From: Limnobacter litoralis
Lineage (GTDB): Bacteria; Pseudomonadota; Gammaproteobacteria; Burkholderiales; Burkholderiaceae_B
DNA: 64,000 nt
Assembly: GCF_030160455.1 (NCBI RefSeq)
Contig: NZ_BSOJ01000018.1
Span: forward strand, 1-64,000
Reading direction: 5' to 3'
Shown here: in pieces, positions 54,209 to 63,181 of the stretch
Position numbering within the stretch: the first letter of the stretch is position 1
Layout: the number at the start of each line of letters is the position of its first letter
Notes under the pieces: generated by a model
The model's input: the letters and a program-made list of their open reading frames with translations, nothing else
Told to the model about the DNA's origin: nothing
The model's database searches: none
Program-made: the position numbers and the translations under genes

Positions 54209-55870
54209 TCACTTCAATGGCTTGTACCGAATCCGCTTGGGCTTGGCACCTTCCTCACCAAGTCGCTTGATTTTATCGGCTTCGTATTCCTGATAGTTAC
54301 CGTCAAAGAATACCCACTGTGAGTCGCCTTCACAGGCCAAAATGTGGGTTGCAATACGGTCCAGAAACCAGCGGTCGTGGCTGGTAACCAGTACAGATCC
54401 GGCGAATTCAAGCAAGGCGTCTTCCAGTGATCGCAGGGTTTCCACGTCAAGGTCGTTTGAAGGTTCGTCAAGCAGCAACACGTTGCCACCAGAAATCAGT
54501 GTTTTGGCCATGTGCAGCCGACCACGCTCTCCACCTGACAGGTTGCCAATCAGTTTCTGCTGGTCGCCGCCTTTGAAGTTGAAGCGACCCAGATAGGCGC
54601 GGGAGGACATTTCAAACTTGCCGACCGTCAAAATGTCGGCCCCATCAGAAACGCCTTCAAACACGGTTTTGTCGTTTGGCAAACTGTCGCGAGTCTGGTC
54701 GACCACGGCCATTCGGACGGTGCTACCGATCACGATTTCGCCAGAGTCTGGCTGCTCTTTGCCAGCGATCATTTTGAACAGCGTTGATTTACCTGCACCG
54801 TTGGGTCCAATGACGCCGACGATTGCACCGGGTGGAATTTTGAAACTCAAATTGTCAATCAGCAATCGATCGCCAAATGCCTTGCTGACATTCTTGAATT
54901 CAATGACCTCATTGCCCAGCCTTTCAGCCACGGGAATGAAAATTTCTTGTGTTTCATTTCGCTTCTGGTATTCGTGGCTGGACAGTTCTTCAAATCGCGC
55001 GATACGCGCTTTTGATTTCGCTTGGCGGCCCTTCGGGTTCTGACGCACCCACTCCAGTTCTTTCTTCAGCGCTTTCTGACGGGCAGATTCGGAGGCTTCT
55101 TCCTGCTTCAAGCGACCTTCTTTTTGCTCAAGCCATGAGCTGTAATTTCCTTTCCAGGGAATGCCATGCCCACGGTCCAGTTCAAGAATCCATTCAGCGG
55201 CATTGTCGAGGAAGTATCGGTCGTGAGTGACTGCGACCACTGTGCCCGGGAACTTGTGCAGGTATTGCTCCAGCCAATCAACGGACTCCGCATCCAGGTG
55301 GTTGGTGGGCTCATCCAGCAGCAGCATGTCGGGTTTGCTCATCAACAGGCGGCACAGCGCCACGCGCCGTTTTTCACCACCCGACAGGTTGCCGACTTTG
55401 GCGTCCCACGGTGGAAGGCGAAGCGAATCGGCGGCGATTTCCATCAAGTGCTCGACGTCATTTCCGGCTGCGGCAATGACCGCTTCCCACTTGGCCTGTT
55501 CTTCGGCCAGTTTGTCGAAGTCTGCGTCCGGCTCGGCGTAGGCTGCGTAAATCTCTTCAAGTTTTTGTTGGGCAACGGCGAGGTCGCCCAAACCTTCTTC
55601 CACGGCTTGCCTGACGGTGTGGTCTGGGTTCAATTCGGGCTCTTGGGACAGGTAGCCGATTGAGATGCCAGGCATTGGCTCGGCCTCGCCCTCGATGTCC
55701 TTGTCTACGCCTGCCATTATTTTTAGCAGGGTGGATTTGCCAGAGCCGTTCAGGCCCAACACACCAATTTTCGCCCCAGGGAAGAAGCTCAAAGAAATGT
55801 CTTTAAGGATTTGTCGCTTGGGGGGAACAATCTTGCCCACCCGATTCATGCTGTAAACGTATTGAGCCAT
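54209..55870 (-). CDS. ettA: ABC-F translational throttle protein EttA
   Basis: A 553-residue soluble ABC-F ATPase acting at the ribosomal E site according to energy status. Two ABC domains are visible: Walker A GLNGSGKST and GPNGAGKST, signatures LSGGEKRR and LSGGERGR, Walker B MLLLDEP and VLLLDEP. The linker between them contains the basic ESARQKALKKELEW region, with the arm in domain 1. Length equals E. coli EttA (555). No membrane partner. Confidence 0.96.
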   Translation of the reverse strand: MAQYVYSMNRVGKIVPPKRQILKDISLSFFPGAKIGVLGLNGSGKSTLLKIMAGVDKDIEGEAEPMPGISIGYLSQEPELNPDHTVRQAVEEGLGDLAVAQQKLEEIYAAYAEPDADFDKLAEEQAKWEAVIAAAGNDVEHLMEIAADSLRLPPWDAKVGNLSGGEKRRVALCRLLMSKPDMLLLDEPTNHLDAESVDWLEQYLHKFPGTVVAVTHDRYFLDNAAEWILELDRGHGIPWKGNYSSWLEQKEGRLKQEEASESARQKALKKELEWVRQNPKGRQAKSKARIARFEELSSHEYQKRNETQEIFIPVAERLGNEVIEFKNVSKAFGDRLLIDNLSFKIPPGAIVGVIGPNGAGKSTLFKMIAGKEQPDSGEIVIGSTVRMAVVDQTRDSLPNDKTVFEGVSDGADILTVGKFEMSSRAYLGRFNFKGGDQQKLIGNLSGGERGRLHMAKTLISGGNVLLLDEPSNDLDVETLRSLEDALLEFAGSVLVTSHDRWFLDRIATHILACEGDSQWVFFDGNYQEYEADKIKRLGEEGAKPKRIRYKPLK

Positions 55871-55890
55871 TCAAAAGGTCCTGTTGATGT

Positions 55891-57033
55891 TTATGCAACG
55901 CCGGGCAATTGGCCTGACAGCGCTTGTCTTTCCTTGCTGGCTTCGCCAAGCAGAGCCATGCCCAACAACGCCCCATCTGCTGCCTTGAAAAGCGCCTTAA
56001 CGCCGTTGTCGTCGGCCATTACCTCCCATGTGCCTTCATGGTGGGGAAGCGGAGGATTGACGACCGCAGGGCAGTCGGGTGTTTTGATGGTCACTGGCAT
56101 AGCTGGAAACTTGATCGGCGTTTCCTTGCCGGTCAGTGTTTGTGCAATGGCACGGGCCGCCTGCATCACGGGCATGATGTAGGGCAACACGTATTTGCCG
56201 TGGTATTGCGCACAATCACCGAGTGCGTAAATACTAGCATCGTTCGTGCGGCCAAATTCATCCACCAGCACACCCCGGTCCGATGATATTCCACTGTCTT
56301 GCGCCAGCTTGGTTCTCGGCACCAAGCCAACGGCTGACAGCACCAGTTCCGCAGTTTCCTGCTCGCCTTTCGAGTCTTCCAGTTTGTAGGCGCCATCGAT
56401 TTTCTCAATGCGCTTGACGCTGCGTCCCAGCTTCCATTGCACCCCTTGCTCGGCAAGCTTTTTTTGGAGAAATTCGCTGGCCTGCTCTGGCAGCAAGCGG
56501 GCCAGCGCGCGATCTGCAAGATCGTACACCGTCGCTTTGATGCCAGCTTTCAAAAGGTCATTGGCAAATTCACAGCCAATCAGCCCGGCACCCAGCACAG
56601 CCACATGCTTTTTATCTTCCAGTTCTCGTCTGAAGGTGTCGTAGTCTGTCAAATCGTTGACGCTGAGCACATCGCCCGCACCTGATCCTTCAATGGGCAA
56701 TTTGATGGTGTCTGCGCCCAGCGCAAGCACCAGTTGATCGTAGGGGTATTCGGCTGTGGCTGTTCTTACTACCTTGGCAGAACGGTCGATTGCAGTCACA
56801 GTGGTTTGGCTGATCAGTTCGACGTTTTGTTGCTCAGCCAGTTTGGCTGCTGGAGTCATAACAAGCGTTCCGGGTGTTTTGCCACTGGCCAGTGCGTTCG
56901 ACAGCATGGGTTTGGAATAAAAATCGCCACTGTCTGCGGTAATCAGCCGAATTTCATGGTCAGGCGCTGCTTTTCTCAATTCGCGGGCCAATGTCCAAGC
57001 TGCAACGCCGCTGCCGATGATTGTTGTGTTCAT
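55891..57033 (-). CDS. FAD-dependent NAD(P)H oxidoreductase, rubredoxin-reductase-like
   Basis: A 380-residue pyridine-nucleotide flavoprotein. It has an N-terminal FAD fold (TTIIGSGVAAWTLAREL), an NAD(P)H fold (HVAVLGAGLIGCEFANDL) and an FAD-contact ALGDCAQYHG block. Overall it resembles rubredoxin/ferredoxin reductases (AlkT, RubB). No rubredoxin gene is adjacent, so the acceptor is unknown. It is upstream of ettA on the same strand; a 20-nt gap separates them. Confidence 0.88.
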   Translation of the reverse strand: MNTTIIGSGVAAWTLARELRKAAPDHEIRLITADSGDFYSKPMLSNALASGKTPGTLVMTPAAKLAEQQNVELISQTTVTAIDRSAKVVRTATAEYPYDQLVLALGADTIKLPIEGSGAGDVLSVNDLTDYDTFRRELEDKKHVAVLGAGLIGCEFANDLLKAGIKATVYDLADRALARLLPEQASEFLQKKLAEQGVQWKLGRSVKRIEKIDGAYKLEDSKGEQETAELVLSAVGLVPRTKLAQDSGISSDRGVLVDEFGRTNDASIYALGDCAQYHGKYVLPYIMPVMQAARAIAQTLTGKETPIKFPAMPVTIKTPDCPAVVNPPLPHHEGTWEVMADDNGVKALFKAADGALLGMALLGEASKERQALSGQLPGVA

Positions 57034-57306
57034 ACTTAAATCAATCCTATGGGTCGAAATGGTTTTCGATAGTTTATTTTTATTTTACTACGCGTTCAAT
57101 TCAAAATTTCTATCGAATTGATGGGGAATTCGCTTTAAACGCAAAGCAGTTCTTGAATATCTGTATTTTTGCACTTATCAAATTCAAAAGCTTTGTCTAA
57201 GATGTAGGCGATGTGGTCAATTGTTGGGCATTCGGCCTTGCGTTTGGCGACAATCCTTTATTATTAGACCAAGCAAATACAATAACACCTTAATGGGAGA
57301 CTCATT

Positions 57307-58170
57307 TTGAACAAACTAGATCGAGCCCGTGCAACCCGATTTTTTGTCAGGGCCTCGATGGCCCTCTCGGTTGTGGTTCTCAGCGCCTGTAGCAACATGC
57401 ACTCCATTCGTGACGTGCCTGAGGCGCTTGATTCCGAGTTCGACAACGCCTCGCCCCGTGAATTCATCACACCGATTGATCTCGCCAAAATCAAACTGGG
57501 CATGACCCCACTCGAGGTGCGCAATCGCCTTGGGCCACCCATGCTGAGTAATCAGGAAAACGAAAAGCGCTGGGATTATGTGTTGAAGAAAAACGGCAAC
57601 GATGGCGAGAAATACGTGCCTTACGCGGTTTATTTCCAGGATTACAAGGTGGTCAAGCTTGCTGAGCTGGAACCACCTCCCCCCAGCATCGTGAAAGCAG
57701 GTGAAGCGCCCGCTGCGCCAGCGCCCGCTGAACCCGCACCTGCGCCTGCAGCGGCGGCACCAGCAGTTGATCTGGGTGCCTCGGTGGAAGCGCCAGCCCC
57801 TTCTATGGAAACCGGTGGGCAAGTTGACGATGCTGCTGCAATCAATGACATGGTCAATGGTTGGGCCCAGGCCTGGTCTTCCAAGGATGTCAACAAGTAC
57901 CTGAGTTACTATGCCGACACTTTCGAGCACCACATGAAGTCACGCAAAGCATGGGTGGCTCAGCGCAAGCAGCGTCTTGGCAAACCTGGTTCCATCAGCG
58001 TCAACGTGTCTGACGTCAAAATCAGCATGCAGTCTGATTCTCTGGCCAATGTCACCTTCAAGCAGGACTACACATCGGACGGCTATACCGACTCAGGCGA
58101 GAAGACTCTCGTACTGTCAAAGGCTTCCGGTTCCTGGAAAATCCAAAGCGAAAGCTTCGACAAGAAGTGA
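57307..58170 (+). CDS. BamE-domain plus NTF2-like lipoprotein
   Basis: A 287-residue lipoprotein. Lipobox LSAC (Cys28) is followed by a BamE/SmpA-OmlA-like domain (about 50-120: KIKLGMTPLEVRNRLGPP, RWDYVLK), a Pro/Ala-rich linker (about 125-165) and an NTF2/SnoaL-like domain (about 175-285: AQAWSSKDVNKYLSYYADTF). The TTG start has GGGAG upstream. The combination suggests envelope localisation; the C-terminal domain could bind a ligand or peptidoglycan-enzyme partner (as in Cds6-type domains). It is monocistronic with a strong terminator. Confidence 0.85.
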   Translation: MNKLDRARATRFFVRASMALSVVVLSACSNMHSIRDVPEALDSEFDNASPREFITPIDLAKIKLGMTPLEVRNRLGPPMLSNQENEKRWDYVLKKNGNDGEKYVPYAVYFQDYKVVKLAELEPPPPSIVKAGEAPAAPAPAEPAPAPAAAAPAVDLGASVEAPAPSMETGGQVDDAAAINDMVNGWAQAWSSKDVNKYLSYYADTFEHHMKSRKAWVAQRKQRLGKPGSISVNVSDVKISMQSDSLANVTFKQDYTSDGYTDSGEKTLVLSKASGSWKIQSESFDKK

Positions 58171-58188
58171 TGTAGATTCGACAGCGTT

Positions 58189-58216
58189 TAAAAGGAGGCT
58201 TCGGCCTCCTTTTTTA
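58189..58216 (+). terminator. Terminator with UUCG loop after the BamE-NTF2 gene
   Basis: AAAAGGAGGC (58190-58199) pairs with GCCTCCTTTT (58204-58213) around a TTCG tetraloop, followed by T residues. The stop of the convergent DUF486 gene lies at its edge, so it may serve both strands. Confidence 0.95.
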
Positions 58217-58558
58217 TTTGCCTCTAAACATGAAATACACCGCGCCCATCAGGCAAATGCCAGACCACAGATAATCGAGGCGGGGTGGCTCTTTCATGAA
58301 GAAGATCGAGAATGGTAAAAACACAGACAGGGTTACCACTTCCTGAATGATCTTGAGCTGCCCCAAGGTGAAGTGGGTGTAGCCAATTCGGTTGGCTGGC
58401 ACCTGCAGCAGGTATTCGAAAAAGGCAATTCCCCAACTGACCACCACCGCGATAATCCACGGCTTGTTGTTGAGCTCTTTGAGGTGACCGTACCACGCGA
58501 AAGTCATGAAAATGTTGCTGCAAATCAGCAACCCAACGGTACTGTAGACAGGATTCAT
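58214..58558 (-). CDS. DUF486 / DMT-superfamily small membrane protein
   Basis: A 114-residue inner-membrane protein with four hydrophobic segments. The ICSNIFMTFAWYGHLK, YLLQVPANRIGY and FTLGQLKIIQE blocks are typical of the uncharacterised DUF486 family related to small drug/metabolite transporters. Function unknown. Confidence 0.88.
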   Translation of the reverse strand: MNPVYSTVGLLICSNIFMTFAWYGHLKELNNKPWIIAVVVSWGIAFFEYLLQVPANRIGYTHFTLGQLKIIQEVVTLSVFLPFSIFFMKEPPRLDYLWSGICLMGAVYFMFRGK

Positions 58559-58596
58559 TGATTACTGCTCCAAAGAAAACTGCGGCCACTATAAAT

Positions 58597-58622
58597 AAAA
58601 AAACCCGCCAATGGGCGGGTTT
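58597..58622 (-). terminator. Terminator upstream of the DUF486 gene
   Basis: AAACCCGCC (58601-58609) pairs with GGCGGGTTT (58614-58622). On the minus strand the A run becomes a T run after the stem, so it ends transcription of the saccharopine-dehydrogenase-like gene. Confidence 0.9.
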
Positions 58623-58647
58623 GTAAACAATCAACTTAAGAATTTAT

Positions 58648-59703
58648 TCAGTTTTCGAACAATTGGATTTTTCCGCAGCCGTCTAGCCTTTCAACGAAGT
58701 CACTGCCCATCAGCTTGGAAGGCGTGTAGGCGCCACCAGGAATGGATTTTTCCATCAGGATGTAACTGGCGATTGCCAGAGAACCTAGCACGGTTAAAGA
58801 GTACCCGTTGATGGTTCGCAAGCGGGCGACCAGCTTTTTTCCTTCGGGGTTGGTGACCTCTCCCCACACAAAAGCGGGCATCTTGGCACGCGCCGCCTCG
58901 GTTGGGCCTTCCACCTTCGCAGCCTGCTTTTTCATCACGCCTTGAACCACTGAAAGTCCCAAAAGCGGCTTCGCCAAGTTGGCCATTTTCATCATGCGTA
59001 CGGATTTCGGCGAGGAGGGAATGTAAACCTCAATGTTTCGAATGCCCGTGCTGTGAAAGGCTGTTGACACATCACCCCAAGGAATTGTGACTGAAAATTT
59101 GGTGCCGTTGCCGTAGTTGATTTCTCGGGTTTTGTAGCCAAGAGGCACCCGTTGGATCACGCCATCGGATCGAATCTGTCCGCCATTTTTCATGGCTTCA
59201 ACCGTGGTTTTGGCAGTGCCGGCAGACAGTCCGCTTCGGGAATCAAAGCCCAATGCGAGGGTTATGGCATCCGGCATCTGTTCATGCAGTCTGGCTGCTA
59301 CGCAATCAGTCGGGATGACATCAAAGCCAACGCCGGGGCACAGCACTACTTTCTGCTTTTTGGCTTTCGCACTCAGTGACTGAGCCAGCTCGAACACGCT
59401 GATCTCGCCAGTGATGTCGAGGTAATGGGCCCGTTTTTCGAGGCAAGCCAACATCATCGGTTCCGCGGTCACAGAAAAAGGCCCGGCACAATGCAACACC
59501 AGGTCAATATTGTCCAGGCCAGCCAGCAAAGCTTCAGGCTCGTCCAATCCGAATGTCCGGTATGGCAAATTGAGTTCATTCGACAGGGCTTGCAGGGCTG
59601 TTTCGTTACGTCCTGCCAGCACTGGCTTCAGGCCGCGTTTGGCCGCTTCACGGGCAATCAGGTTTCCGGTGTAGCCATTTGCGCCATAAATCATCCAGGG
59701 CAT
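58648..59703 (-). CDS. Saccharopine dehydrogenase-like NADP-binding reductase
   Basis: A 351-residue oxidoreductase. The N-terminal Rossmann fold opens with MPWMIYGANGYTGNLIAREA, typical of the saccharopine dehydrogenase NADP-binding family and of trans-acting enoyl reductases. No separate catalytic signature identifies a substrate. True lysine metabolism is unlikely because the C-terminal domain differs. It is followed by a terminator and preceded by coxG on the same strand. Confidence 0.85.
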   Translation of the reverse strand: MPWMIYGANGYTGNLIAREAAKRGLKPVLAGRNETALQALSNELNLPYRTFGLDEPEALLAGLDNIDLVLHCAGPFSVTAEPMMLACLEKRAHYLDITGEISVFELAQSLSAKAKKQKVVLCPGVGFDVIPTDCVAARLHEQMPDAITLALGFDSRSGLSAGTAKTTVEAMKNGGQIRSDGVIQRVPLGYKTREINYGNGTKFSVTIPWGDVSTAFHSTGIRNIEVYIPSSPKSVRMMKMANLAKPLLGLSVVQGVMKKQAAKVEGPTEAARAKMPAFVWGEVTNPEGKKLVARLRTINGYSLTVLGSLAIASYILMEKSIPGGAYTPSKLMGSDFVERLDGCGKIQLFEN

Positions 59704-59723
59704 TGCGTCTCCTCACGCGTGAA

Positions 59724-59753
59724 AAACCCCCGGGTTGGCAAACCAGGGGGCTT
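59724..59753 (-). terminator. Terminator after the CoxG-like gene
   Basis: CCCCC (59727-59731) and GGTT (59733-59736) pair with AACC (59741-59744) and GGGGG (59746-59750); read on the minus strand the stem is followed by five T residues. Confidence 0.8.
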
Positions 59754-59769
59754 TGGGGGTGTTGTAAGA

Positions 59770-60234
59770 TCAGGATTCAAGCTTGGCTTTAATTCGGTCC
59801 AGGAAGGTGCTGACCTGTCCATCAAATTCTGACTTTACGATGCCTTCCGCGATGCCTTTCATCAGCCTTGGCACTGGCATCTCGAACTCACCCGTTGACC
59901 TGAAACCGATCGTACAGGCCTTGTCTCCTTTCGCAGTGATGACCCAGCCGCCACTCACGGTGGCATTGCCTTCGCCAGGTGCCGGGTTCCAATCAATGGT
60001 GCTTGAGCCATTGTTGCTGTATTTGACGGTGTACTTTACTTGGTGCGAAATGCCAGCGGCACCGATTTTGGCCATTTCCCAGCGCCAAACGGAATCACCC
60101 AGGTCTACGATTTTGTCGAGCTTGGGAAACATGGTTACAGTGCTGGCGACGTCAACCAATTGGTCAAATGCCTTTTTTGCGCTGCAAGCCACGTCGAATT
60201 TTTTGTCAATGGAAACCTTGATGTCTACCGCCAT
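59770..60234 (-). CDS. SRPBCC/CoxG-family lipid-binding-fold protein
   Basis: A 154-residue START/SRPBCC-fold protein resembling carbon monoxide dehydrogenase subunit G. The START-like sequence (VACSAKKAFDQLVDVASTVTMFPKLDKIVDLGDSVWRWEM) is clear. ATG 60234 has GGAG in ideal position, so the open frame's extension to 60420 is rejected. No CO dehydrogenase genes are near; a general lipid- or polyketide-binding role is possible. Confidence 0.85.
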   Translation of the reverse strand: MAVDIKVSIDKKFDVACSAKKAFDQLVDVASTVTMFPKLDKIVDLGDSVWRWEMAKIGAAGISHQVKYTVKYSNNGSSTIDWNPAPGEGNATVSGGWVITAKGDKACTIGFRSTGEFEMPVPRLMKGIAEGIVKSEFDGQVSTFLDRIKAKLES

Positions 60235-60600
60235 AATCTCCTCGCTTGTTGTCTGGTATTGCTTATATCTGAAGTGTAGCGTTAATCGGTGGGTGCGAGA
60301 ACCGATAGTGCGCCGTCGACTTGTCTTTGATTGCAGGGTATTCAGTGCCTGCAAACAAGGTTCTCTGGTAACAGATTGGCTTGTTGCGACGCAGCATTTA
60401 TAAATCAATTCATAAATCACTAAAAAAGAGCATGTCTGGAGGGGTGCGTCATTTTTATGGTGCGCTGCACATTAACTGCCTGTTTTTTTTGAGTTTCTGC
60501 TCTAGAAAATTCGGCCTGTTTTTGGTGCAATGAGGTTGACATCGCGGCAGTAAAAGCGCATGTTACGCTCAAGTAACTTTGATAAACCCGAGGAGTTTTT
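60235..60600. other. 366-nt divergent intergenic region upstream of fadE
   Basis: Non-coding as far as I can see. It contains the coxG ribosome-binding site at one end and, at the other, TTGACA (60536-60541) followed 17 nt later by a weak -10 candidate, with GAGGAG before the fadE ATG. No repeat, hairpin of note or RNA gene is evident. Confidence 0.6.
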
Positions 60601-63096
60601 ATGTCAAACGTTCTCTTTGCCGCATTGTCAGCCTTGGTGCTGATTGGCTTGGTGTACAGGGCAGCCAGTCTGTTCACATTCACCGCCGTTGTGGGTCTGG
60701 TCGCCCTTGGTTTTTACGGACTGGGTGGCCTTGGCCAAACAGGTTTGATCGTGTTCGCAGCCATTTACGTGCCCGTCGCTTTGTTGCTGAACGTGGCCGG
60801 TTTGCGCCGCGCAGTGCTCAGCGCTCCGATTTTCAAAGCTTTTTCCAAAGCGTTGCCCGCGATGAGTCAGACCGAGAAAGACGCTCTGGAAGCTGGCGAC
60901 ACTTGGTGGGAAGCCGAAATGTTCGGTGGCAAGCCTGAATGGTCCAAGCTGATGAATGTGAAATTCACCGAACTGACTGCCGATGAAAAGTCGTTCCTGG
61001 AGAATGAAACTGAGCAACTGTGCAAAATGGTGGATGACTGGAAAGTGTCTTTCGAACTGAAAGATCTGCCAGAGGAAGTCTGGAACTTCATGCGCAAGAA
61101 CAAGTTTTTCGCCATGTTGATTTCCAAAGAGCACGGCGGTCTCGGTTTCTCTCCATACGCGCAGTCTTGTGTGGTCGCAAAAATTGCCACTCGCTCATTG
61201 ACAGCGTCGGTCACCGTTATGGTTCCCAACTCATTGGGCCCAGGCGAGTTGATCATGCACTACGGCACAGACGAGCAGAAAAAATACTGGTTGCCACGTC
61301 TGGTAGATGGCACCGAAATTCCATGTTTCGGTTTGACTGGCCCTGAGGTGGGTTCTGACGCCTCTGCAATTCCCGACACGGGCGTTGTGGTCAAGCGCAA
61401 GGTCAATGGCAAAGAAGAACTCGGCATCATGCTGAACTTCAGCAAGCGTTACATCACCTTGGCGCCAGTGGCCACCGTGGTGGGTCTTGCTTTCAAATTG
61501 AAAGACCCCAACGGTCTGCTGGGTGACCCTAACAAGACCGAATACGGCATCACTTGTGCCTTGCTTGAAGCGAATACACCGGGCGTTGACATTGGTCGTC
61601 GTCATTACCCCGGTGCGGCCTTCATGAACGGCCCAATTTTCGGTAAAGATGTTTACATTCCATTGACCTCGATTATTGGCGGTCGTGAAATGGCCGGTAA
61701 AGGCTGGCGCATGTTGGTTGAGTGCCTGTCTGCGGGTCGCGGTATTTCATTGCCAGCCCTGTCTGCTGCCTCTGGCTGGGGCATGTACCTTGCCACGGGT
61801 GCCTACGCCCGCATTCGCCGTCAGTTCAAATTGCCAATCGGCAAGTTTGAGGGTGTTCAGGAAGCCACAGGCAAGATCGCTGGTTTGACCTACAAACTTG
61901 AAGCATCGCGCATTTTGACTGCGACTGCCTGTGCTGAATGCGCACCTTCAGTCATCACCGCGATGATGAAATTCCACATGACCGAAATGATGCGTGAAAT
62001 CATTCTGCGTTCCATGGACGTTCATGGTGGTCGTACCGTCATTCTTGGCCCACGCAATTATTTGGGGCAGGCTTATCAGGCCATGCCGGTTGCCATTACA
62101 GTTGAAGGCGCCAACATCATGACCCGCAACCTGATCGTGTTTGGTCAGGGTGCCATCCGCTGTCATCCCTGGGTCTTGAAGGAAATGCAAGCCGCCCAGA
62201 ACCCGAACAAGGCAGAAGGACTGCGTGACTTCGACAAGGCATTCTTCGGTCACTTGGGTCACATCGTGAACCGCGCAATTCGCGCTCTGGTGCTCGGTTT
62301 GACCGGTAATCGTCTGGCCAAGAGCCCAGTCTCTGGTGAAATGGCACCTTACGCCAAGGCAATTGAGCGCCGCTCTGCAGCGCTGGCTTTCACAGCCGAT
62401 GTGGCCATGGGTGTGCTCGGTGGTGAACTGAAGCGCCGTGAGCGTCTGTCTGCCCGTCTTGGCGATGTGCTCAGCCACTTGTACATGGCTTCTGCTGTCA
62501 TCAAGTATTATGAAACCAACGGACGCAACGCCGAAGAACTGGTCCATGCCAAGTGGGCGCTTGAAGATTCACTGGCTGAAATCGACAAGGCTTTGAACGA
62601 ATTCAACCGCAACTTCCCCAACAAGGCTGTTGGTCGTCTGTTGAGCTTCGTGGCGTTCCCATTCGGAATGGGCAAATGCAAAGGCCCAAGCGACTCCCTG
62701 AATGCGGATGCGGCTGAATTGCTGATGACCCGTAACGTGTTTGCCGAGCGTCTGCTGGACAAGGTGTTTGTGGGCGAAGGTTCTTCCGATCCGACAGGCC
62801 GAATTCTGGAAGCGGCTGACAAACTGTTGTCGATCGAGCCTGGGTACAGCAACTTCCTGAAGGCAGTGTCTTCCGGCAAGGTTGTGGGTGACGGTCTTGA
62901 AGCGCAATTGAAAGACGCAGTCGAGAAGCGGGTTATTGACGCTGCATTGGCTCAGGGCATCCGTGAGTTTGAACCCATGCGATTCGATGCCATCTTGACC
63001 GACGATTTCAGCAAGGAATACCTGGCCTCGGCTGGCGCAATTCCCGATGTAAAAATGAACGTCAAGCCTGTGGTGGAGTATCGCGAAGCGGCTTAA
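60601..63096 (+). CDS. fadE: FadE-type acyl-CoA dehydrogenase
   Basis: An 831-residue membrane-associated acyl-CoA dehydrogenase (E. coli FadE 814). Two hydrophobic N-terminal segments (about 3-25 and 35-65) are followed by the dehydrogenase core with CFGLTGPEVGSDASAIPDTG (flavin loop), GKIAGLTYKLEASRILTA and the DVHGGRTVILG segment. It performs the first step of fatty-acid beta-oxidation. ATG has GAGGAG upstream. A strong terminator follows. Regulation by a fatty-acid regulator is likely but no site is certain. Confidence 0.95.
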   Translation: MSNVLFAALSALVLIGLVYRAASLFTFTAVVGLVALGFYGLGGLGQTGLIVFAAIYVPVALLLNVAGLRRAVLSAPIFKAFSKALPAMSQTEKDALEAGDTWWEAEMFGGKPEWSKLMNVKFTELTADEKSFLENETEQLCKMVDDWKVSFELKDLPEEVWNFMRKNKFFAMLISKEHGGLGFSPYAQSCVVAKIATRSLTASVTVMVPNSLGPGELIMHYGTDEQKKYWLPRLVDGTEIPCFGLTGPEVGSDASAIPDTGVVVKRKVNGKEELGIMLNFSKRYITLAPVATVVGLAFKLKDPNGLLGDPNKTEYGITCALLEANTPGVDIGRRHYPGAAFMNGPIFGKDVYIPLTSIIGGREMAGKGWRMLVECLSAGRGISLPALSAASGWGMYLATGAYARIRRQFKLPIGKFEGVQEATGKIAGLTYKLEASRILTATACAECAPSVITAMMKFHMTEMMREIILRSMDVHGGRTVILGPRNYLGQAYQAMPVAITVEGANIMTRNLIVFGQGAIRCHPWVLKEMQAAQNPNKAEGLRDFDKAFFGHLGHIVNRAIRALVLGLTGNRLAKSPVSGEMAPYAKAIERRSAALAFTADVAMGVLGGELKRRERLSARLGDVLSHLYMASAVIKYYETNGRNAEELVHAKWALEDSLAEIDKALNEFNRNFPNKAVGRLLSFVAFPFGMGKCKGPSDSLNADAAELLMTRNVFAERLLDKVFVGEGSSDPTGRILEAADKLLSIEPGYSNFLKAVSSGKVVGDGLEAQLKDAVEKRVIDAALAQGIREFEPMRFDAILTDDFSKEYLASAGAIPDVKMNVKPVVEYREAA

Positions 63097-63117
63097 TCAA
63101 AAAGCCACGTCGCAATC

Positions 63118-63146
63118 AAAAAGCCCGCATTGATGCGGGCTTTTTG
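63118..63146 (+). terminator. Terminator after fadE
   Basis: AAAAAGCCCGCAT (63118-63130) pairs with ATGCGGGCTTTTT (63133-63145) with a 2-nt loop drawn as such; with a more usual 4-nt loop the stem is 12 bp. Confidence 0.95.
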
Positions 63147-63181
63147 TTTTGTAGCGGGCCTGTTTCAGATATGCTGAATGC

